This document shows positions 58,101 through 64,000 of a stretch of 64,000 bases of DNA, piece after piece. Each line of letters opens with the position of its first letter. Positions within the stretch are counted from its first letter, which is position 1. The position numbers and the translations under genes are program-made. This DNA comes from Prochilodus magdalenae (Eukaryota; Chordata; Actinopteri; Characiformes; Prochilodontidae). The stretch lies in contig JAMWET010001299.1 in assembly GCA_024036415.1 (NCBI GenBank), positions 440,001-504,000 of the forward strand, read 5' to 3'. The notes under the pieces were generated by a model, which saw nothing but the letters and a program-made list of their open reading frames with translations, was not told the origin of the DNA and made no database searches.

Positions 58101-61100
58101 TTGATCCTTTGGCTACCTTTCTTAGAAAAACTAGGGTTACACAACTCTAAGCTTAGACAGCCAAATTATAGGCCTACACCAAGTTTGACCTGTGCTCCTT
58201 TAAAAACCACTGCTGGTCTAACTCTAAGCTAATACTAAATAAGGCCTAATACTAAACATAAAACTAATTCTAAATCCAAATTCAGACTGTTTAAACTACT
58301 TACCACCACCTAACACACAGCTAAAACTCACTCAGGCTTAAAGATTAGATCTAGACCCAAATCTAAACCAAAGGATGTCCTTTCCTCAACATATCTCTGA
58401 AAACTTGCACCCATTGACCAGAAAGACAAGCATAAATCCTGATTCCTGAATCTCACATCTTCTTGTCTTGCACTGATGTTAGCTGATAATGAGATGTCCA
58501 CCCAGAGGGCCACTTACTTCTGCTGCGTCTCCCCCGCTTTAACTCGGATCCTGCCTACAGTGAGCTGCGGCCCTGTGTCTTTACTGCCCCATGGCATTAT
58601 GGTCTTCATCTTTCTCCACATGTTGGCCCACACCGTGGCATCCTCCCAGCTGATATAAACCATCATCAGATCCCCGATGTCTGTGTCCAGAGTGATGAGG
58701 AAGGAGTAGGTCTTATTGCCTGAAATCTCCTCTACTCTGAGGAATGGAGGCAGAGAGAATAGAAACACATGTAATTAACACATGGGAGACAATACAATCC
58801 ATATGTGTCATTGTACTTCACTGAGAATGTGTGACACCGCTTATGGTCCTGTCATCATCGTAGTCCAGGAGCGAGTGCAGAGTAAGAGTTTCATTGTGCA
58901 TTGTGGGACAGTAGTGTCCATCATTACTGTGCTCAAAAATTGACTGGTCCTAATTGTGCATTGTGGATTTTTGAGTATACTCAACATTGATATTAGCTAC
59001 TGCACTATATACTACAGTACACTATATACTACAGTACATACACAAAACCAGGTAGTAATAGTATTAACTGAGCCACTAGGGGACAGGCTGTAAGTTTCTC
59101 GTGAGTAAAGCAATTCACACTGAACCATTAATGACTATGTTTATGTCTTAAGAATGTAAGTATACTGAATATAAATACATTTATGTCTATCATTCTTTTG
59201 ACATAATAAACTCCAGCTTAATGACCATCTAACTGTCTTCTTTGGTATGTGTAGCAGGCTTTAAATAATTATTTGATAAATACTTTTTCAGGCTGTGGTT
59301 AAGAGCACATACTGAGATTCTCTTGGCCCGAAGAGATTCTCACATTCTCAGTCTTCTCACATCACAACAACATTTGTATTCCCAAAGTAGCACTGCTTTA
59401 ATACTGGTACTAATATTTACTATGTGTTATTCTGTTGCCCTACAAATCAGCTCAGCAGCATGTCATCTAGAGTAGGCTCTTATCACCGTGTCCCTTTTGA
59501 GAGGAAAACAATCCCCTGTTCTGCTTAGATGACAATAACAAAACGGAGAAAGCTGAAACACAGCCAGTATTAATAACGCTATCCTGAAGAGTTGCTGTGT
59601 AGCTGATGTATGAACAACAAATGATATCAGATTTGTTCTGCTGCCAGTTGTCAGTTGGTGTAGCTAGGTCAGTTAAATATCTCATGCAATTTAATAATAT
59701 TACGAAACAAGTAGAATATTATATTTCAAATGAAGAATATTTCACTGGTAAGTTGCTGACCTGGAGACTCGATAAGGTAAAACTGTTAAATGTAATATAT
59801 TATATATTAGGTATATTCACCGGACATAGTTTATAAATGACCTAAGGCACTAATTCTGTTCCAGTGATTCTCTATTGGCTTTGTGCTCTTTTTCTATTTT
59901 TAGAAGCAGGAACGTGTTTTAAGCCCCGGTCCCTGTATGTGCTCAGCTGTATGTATTGGTGTATGTGTAATTGATGATTCTAGCATATTCAGTGTGCACA
60001 AACATCCTTCTTCAAGATAGATGTAGACATACGTTATGGAATCTCAGAGTTTAAAGATAGCTCTGGGTTACAGAGCTATAGCCACTGGCCATTCTGCTGA
60101 CATATGAGTGTTTCTGCAACCATGGCTCTTCGGTGGATATTCCCAGCCGTGCAGCTGTGGAGCTTTGTTCAGATATTTCAACTGAATCATGCTAAATATT
60201 TCAGTAATGTCATAATACACCTTTACACAAAATAAATGCTACATTCATCTAGTTATATAATAAGATTTTATGCCACTGGCGCAGTCTTGTTCAGGCCCCA
60301 CACTTGTGAGTTTAATCTTCAGATCTACAAAACACATTTGCTAAATAAAAAAATCACCATTAAAAATGATATTTGTTGGCAGGAACCAGGGCTTGCAATT
60401 CTGCCACCAGTAAACCTATACATGTCTTCTGAGCAATGTTGATAATAGAAAATGTTATATAATAGAAAGTGTTAGAAACAGAAAGCCAACAGGAATGGAA
60501 CTTGGTACATCATACATTGTTAGATATGTGAATGATTCAACTTTCACGCTCAACCGCAACGTCTGGCCTTATCACTGGACCTGCCTAACTATATAAGGTT
60601 GTTCTGGTTTTTTGCATGCATTGCTTTCCCATTCTGGTCTGACTTGGTAGAGCTGACTCGTGCGGTAACCCAAGCATCCATTCATTGCAAGCGAAAAAGT
60701 ATGGCCGGTCAAAGAAAAGTTCAAAAGCAGTTTATGCATTTGGAAGGGTGTAGAGAGGGGTCACATCATAGGGCTCTGGGATGCAGGCCAGTCTTAACAC
60801 CGCATTGCGTGTCATACGGGTTGTGTGGATACTACCAAAGCATGCTGTTGACTGTAGTGGCACACACTAGTGACATAAAGGATCTGGGAGATCTACATGG
60901 ATCACAGAGAGAGATCAGATGAATTGTCCTACATGCCCAGAGTGACCCAACAGCCATGATTGTGGACATTCAGTGAGCAATGATGCCCTTCATCAGTCAT
61001 CCTGTTAGTGGCAGCACCAGTGACAGACACCTGCACGACACAGAACTACATGCACACAGACAGTTACAACAAACGCCCTTAACACCATGCCAACATCACC

Positions 61101-63083
61101 AGAGGCTGCAATGGTGTCGTGCCAGACTGCCAGGGAGTGACTCAAAGTGGAGGCCCGGTGCCATACTGAGAGACACTACTTCCCTATGTGTAGCTCAGTA
61201 ATTATTACCCACATCAGTCTAAATCTATCATCATTTATCATTCCTGGTAATCTTCATCGTCCTTCCCAATAGCACCTCAGTCCGACACTTCTGGGTGCAA
61301 CTATTCTTTAATAATGAGTGTATATTAATAAACTTAATTCACTCTACTTCACTCTACATGCATGAATGGATTTTAAAAATATAGTTTGGGCCAAAATTAC
61401 ATCTCAAGCCCTGCCAGAAAAACCAGCGTAGCCAATCACCAGCAAAAACAGCAACTGTTAGCATATGTTGTGTTTCGAAAGCCGGCTTGCTGGTCAACCA
61501 TTAAACATCTGGTTTCTATCACCACCACTGAAAACAAATCTGACCTTCTCTAGAACAGAGCATTATACACCAAAGCACTCAGAATGACTTTGTTTACATC
61601 TTAGCCATTTAATTATGTAGAATGATTATTAATAATAATTCATTAAATTTGCAACTCAAACTGGAGCTTCTAAAGTTCTCTGTCGGGGGGTGGGGGGATT
61701 GGCGGAGGGGGCTGTCCTAAGCTCTGGAGGGTGGAGAGTCTTAGCTTTTTGTAGAGGGAGGGCTTTTTGTTCTAGATACCCTGTAGAGGGAGGACTGTCC
61801 TAAGATTTCAGCAGAGAGAGGACTGTCCTAGACTCTCTGTAGAGGGGGGACCATCCTATGCTCTCTGTAGAGAGGGGGACTCTCCTATGCTCTCTGTATA
61901 AGGGGGACTGTCCTACTCTCTCTGTAGAGGAGGAACTGTCCTAGGTTGTCTGTAGAGGGAGGACTGTCCTATGAGCTCTGTATAAGGGGGAGTGTCCTAC
62001 ACTCTCTGTAGAGGGGGACCTGTCCTAGGCTCTCTGTAGTGATGGTTTAGATTAGTATTAAAGACTTACAGGGAGATAGGCAGGGTTTCACTTTCTCCAA
62101 GAGTGCCGGCCAGTTTGATGCTGAGAGACGGATCAAGCTTTTCAGTCTGTGTGAACAGCTGGATCCTGAACTGAAAGTGGTACACTGTAGATAAACCAAC
62201 AGACATTTGCAGCAGGTTATTAGCTTTTAGAGAAATCTGCAAGCTCATCTGCACACAGCCTGCATGTGGGAAAACTCTTCTAGTAGACAAGCAGTACAAA
62301 CACTCCTGACATAGCCTAATCAAAATATGATGCGGGACGAAACGCTTAAGTCTAAGAGGCTGGTCTTTCTTTAGTCACAGGTAAGCTCACAAAATAAGAA
62401 CCGGATTTCAGCTTTAGTCCCATTAAACTGTAAACAGTGTACAGGCTGTCAGCCTTTCATCTACTATTTGCTACTTTGCAAACAAAGGCAAATCTATTGC
62501 GAGTGAGTGAACACAAAATTATTGCAAAAGAGCGCAATGTCAATGCCACCTGAGTGGCTCAGTAGAAAACAGCTTGTCCAAATATGAATTATAATCAATG
62601 CAAACTTTCTGAATCTGTATCTTCACCTTAAATCAAAACACCCAGTCAATACACACAATTTATACACCCTATAGCCTTTCCAGAGTTAAATGGTTCTTCT
62701 CTATGATGGGAAGTCTTTTGTGTAGATCTTGTATAGATCTATAAAGCACCCTGAAGTCTTCCACTGTTGTCATAGAACCCTTTGCTAAGACTGTGGTATT
62801 TGTTTCTGCAGCATGTACAGCACAGGTAACTGTAGCTCACCTTTGTAAGGCATCAGCGAGCGTGTCTTCAGGTAAAGTCTTGTGCTGCGACTCGTGCGGA
62901 CCTTGTTGATGTCGAAGCCCAGGGTGTTGCAGCGGTTCTTGCGGCAGTCTAGACACACACCCTTGTTGAATGCTTCATCGTTGCTGCACTTGTAGGCTGT
63001 GATCTGTTTGTCTTTGTTCAGGAGAGAGTCGATGAAAAGGTGGACGGCACGTTCATGTGCACACTTCACCGTCTGCTCAAAAC
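55079..63083 (-). CDS. lipc: lipc, hepatic triacylglycerol lipase (last four exons; 5' part outside window)
   Basis: Secreted lipase of the LPL/LIPC/LIPG family that hydrolyses triglyceride and phospholipid in remnant lipoproteins and HDL. Four minus-strand exons (62841-63083, 62070-62184, 58518-58736, 55079-55187) join in phase to 227 codons plus stop. They hold the catalytic-His segment and the whole C-terminal PLAT domain. LIPC is favoured over LPL and LIPG by the VWANMW...IMPWG segment, which resembles the VWANVW...IIPW of human hepatic lipase, and by its position beside adam10, as in mammals. The [10 protein letters not shown] and CRKNRCN segments are shared by the whole family. Exons carrying the signal peptide, catalytic Ser/Asp and lid must lie beyond 64,000. 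Confidence 0.93.
55194..55215. repeat. Short GAGAGGA repeat at the lipc exon 9 acceptor
   Basis: Three GAGAGGA units on the plus strand, which are the polypyrimidine tract of the lipc exon 9 acceptor on the minus strand. Confidence 0.75.
55775..56075. repeat. Dispersed fish repeat
   Basis: ATGGCATTTAGCTGACGCTC, TTATCCAGAGCAACTTACAA near the left edge, then AGTCGAACCCCAGTCTTCTCC and a GTTGTGCCACACACCAC end: a combination found all over fish genomes. Family name not certain. Confidence 0.65.
56390..56590. repeat. Dispersed fish repeat fragment
   Basis: CTGAACCGATTATCCTTCCG, CCACCAGTCCATCTCAGGGC and CACACAGACATTCACACACG follow the order of a common fish repeat. Confidence 0.55.
56735..56910 (+). 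mobile_element. 3'-end fragment of Tc1-like family A
   Basis: CTGAGAGACACATACATC, GTAGCTCAAAAATTATTGCC, CAGTCTAAACCTATCATCA and TTCTTTTGATGATGAGTG align with 61,165-61,330. Confidence 0.7.
58518..58736 (-). CDS. lipc: lipc exon 8 (PLAT domain)
   Basis: Minus-strand acceptor TTCCTCAG, donor CAGAA|GTAAGT. 219 bases, reading [20 protein letters not shown], with NKT as the family's conserved sequon, then [16 protein letters not shown] and [10 protein letters not shown]. The KTYSFLIT and IRVKAGETQ signatures identify the lipase PLAT domain. Confidence 0.96.
60490..61335 (+). mobile_element. Decayed Tc1-like transposon (family A), plus strand
   Basis: Most complete copy of the family here. Starts AGGAATGGAACTTGG, with a start codon at 60,700 and [20 protein letters not shown] in a broken frame. 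Further on, [20 protein letters not shown] and LQWCRARL match the Tc1-like transposase middle, then the frame is lost before the DDE core: most of the C-terminal half is missing. Ends near GAGTGTATATTAATAAAC. Confidence 0.7.
61722..62045. repeat. ~29-bp minisatellite next to lipc exon 7 donor
   Basis: About 11 units around CTCTCTGTAGAGGGGGACTG followed by TCCTAGG, with variants (TATAAGGGGG, GAGGAACTG). On the lipc strand it begins about 25 bases past the exon 7 donor. Confidence 0.9.
62070..62184 (-). CDS. lipc: lipc exon 7 (PLAT domain start)
   Basis: Minus-strand acceptor ATCTACAG, donor CCCT|GTAAGT. 115 bases, reading [19 protein letters not shown] and [15 protein letters not shown], the first strands of the PLAT beta-sandwich. 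Phase 1 in, phase 2 out. A 29-bp minisatellite lies just inside the following intron, about 25 bases from the donor. Confidence 0.93.
62841..63083 (-). CDS. lipc: lipc exon 6 (catalytic His)
   Basis: On the minus strand, acceptor CACACAG precedes GT TTT GAG and the donor is AAAG|GTGAGC. 243 bases. It reads [20 protein letters not shown]; by analogy with LPL the His of HER is the triad His. [20 protein letters not shown] has the paired cysteines conserved in the family. Ends [10 protein letters not shown]. Confidence 0.95.
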
Positions 63084-63549
63084 CTGTGTGCAGGCAGAGA
63101 TGTGGAATGACCCCTTTAAAGACTGCACTGGTTATCAGCAGGCATTTCAAACCCCTCATCCAGATTATACATTTCTCATAAGAGTTATTTTGGTCTACAG
63201 ACTCAGCAGATGGAGTTGGGCAGTGGGTTTGGGCTGATTAAGACGTGGATGACAGCTCATGCTCGTGTTCCTTTCATCTGGGAGATGGTCTGAGTGAGTC
63301 ATCAGTTCTCAGTTTGGTCTGCGCAGCATGTCCTACATATCTTTTAATGAGCCAATTTAGTGCATCATCCATCTTTAATAGAAACGTTCACCAGTCTGAT
63401 CTTCATCAACCCATCCAGTGCATCTCTCCTCCCATATCCTTCCATCCTGCCATCCATCCTTCCCCTACGTGTACATTTACCTCTCAGGTCATTTATCTAT
63501 CTCTCTTATACATTCCTCTAACATCCATTCGCAGTTTCCTTACATAATT

Positions 63550-63686
63550 ATCTGTCCTTTCATCCATCCTTCCTTTCATTCATCCATCCATCCATCTTTC
63601 CATCCATCCATCCATCTATCCTTCCATCCATCCATCCATCCATCCATCCATCCATCCATCCATCCATCCATCCATCCATCCATCCA
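63550..63686. repeat. (CATC)n microsatellite, first block
   Basis: CATC units, nearly pure from about 63,620 to 63,686, with TTTC and TATC variants to the left. C/T-rich CATC-like sequence continues at lower density on both sides. Confidence 0.95.
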
Positions 63687-63917
63687 ATAATTTCATATTC
63701 ACCTTTCCATTCTTCTCATATCTTCCCTCATTTCCCTCTCCATCCATTCATCGATCATTGTATCCATTCATTTCAGTTTCCTTTTTTTATCTACCCCTTT
63801 TCCATATCCATCTCTACATACATATATTCATCTCCCCTTTCTCTCCTCTACATCCACCCATGCACCCCTCCACTTGCACCACTCTCCTCTAATGTCCAAC
63901 TGTCCTTTCCTTGTATA

Positions 63918-63966
63918 TCCGTCCATCCATCCATCCATCCATCCATCCATCCATCCATCCATCTCA
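63918..63966. repeat. (CATC)n microsatellite, second block
   Basis: About 12 CATC units near the right end of the window. Confidence 0.95.
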
Positions 63967-64000
63967 TATTTTTCTTTTTAAATCCAACCATCCCATCCAT

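Larger units (their letters stand above)
55188..58517 (-). other. lipc: lipc intron 8
   Basis: 3.3 kb. Contains a dispersed fish repeat (55,775-56,075), a second one (56,390-56,590) and a 3'-end fragment of family A (56,735-56,910). The stretch 57.9-58.35 kb is A/T-rich with loosely repeated CTAAGCTAATAC-like words. 57.0-57.8 kb shows nothing. Confidence 0.85.
58737..62069 (-). other. lipc: lipc intron 7
   Basis: 3.3 kb. Contains family A element (60.49-61.33 kb) and a 29-bp minisatellite (61.72-62.05 kb). 58.8-60.4 kb is A/T-rich unique DNA with nothing assigned. Confidence 0.85.
63084..64000 (-). other. lipc: lipc intron 5 (partial)
   Basis: No further lipc exon is found before the window ends. 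63.4-64.0 kb is dominated by CATC repeats and C/T-rich sequence. Confidence 0.8.

Noticed and set aside
57880..58340. Possible tandem array of CTAAGCTAATAC-like words
   Set aside because: Words recur but without stable spacing; could be A/T-rich chance, so only mentioned under the intron.

Overview
This is vertebrate genomic DNA, almost certainly from a teleost fish. The evidence is two split genes with consensus GT/GC-AG introns, very abundant simple repeats (CA/TG, CT/GA, GATA, CATC, CCCT), and Tc1-like DNA transposons of the kind that fill fish genomes. Several dispersed repeats, notably a palindromic family with copies near 3.8, 25.4, 27.5 and 39.8 kb, resemble ones I associate with otophysan fishes (characins, catfishes and relatives). 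That finer placement is inference from memory.

Positions 1-49,690 (+ strand) carry adam10, the membrane sheddase ADAM10/Kuzbanian. Fourteen coding exons were placed by protein similarity and splice consensus, from 11,626 to the stop at 46,839. They correspond to exons 3-16 of a 16-exon vertebrate gene. All junction phases agree and the joined reading frame is open for 689 codons, covering most of the prodomain (cysteine switch, furin site), the zinc metalloprotease domain, disintegrin-like and cysteine-rich regions, the transmembrane helix and the proline-rich tail. Exons 1-2 (signal peptide, start codon) were not found and are presumably upstream of the window, so positions 1-11,625 are read as intron 2. 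A long 3' UTR probably ends near 49,690.

Positions 49,691-55,014 are intergenic. They hold a nearly full-length Tc1-like element (51,230-52,794) with 168-bp terminal inverted repeats and a broken transposase, and a decayed copy of another Tc1-like family.

Positions 55,015-64,000 (- strand) carry the 3' part of the hepatic lipase gene (lipc). Its last four coding exons (exon 6 with the catalytic His, then three PLAT-domain exons) lie at 63,083-55,079, and the rest lies beyond the window. The two genes are convergent, and the ADAM10-LIPC neighbourhood matches that in mammals.

The most unusual local structure is in adam10 intron 15. About 15 tandem copies of a 38-39 bp unit start with the end of exon 15 and its own 5' splice site, giving a row of duplicate splice donors. 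The first duplicate would add exactly 13 in-frame proline-rich codons to the cytoplasmic tail. Also notable are a GC-AG intron 14 whose retention would encode a different hydrophobic C-terminus, a 535-bp non-autonomous Tc1 derivative with perfect 31-bp inverted repeats, a 1-kb TG array in intron 5, and a 390-bp polypyrimidine block abutting the exon 10 acceptor. I saw no clear new molecular system; the window is a conserved gene pair in repeat-rich DNA.
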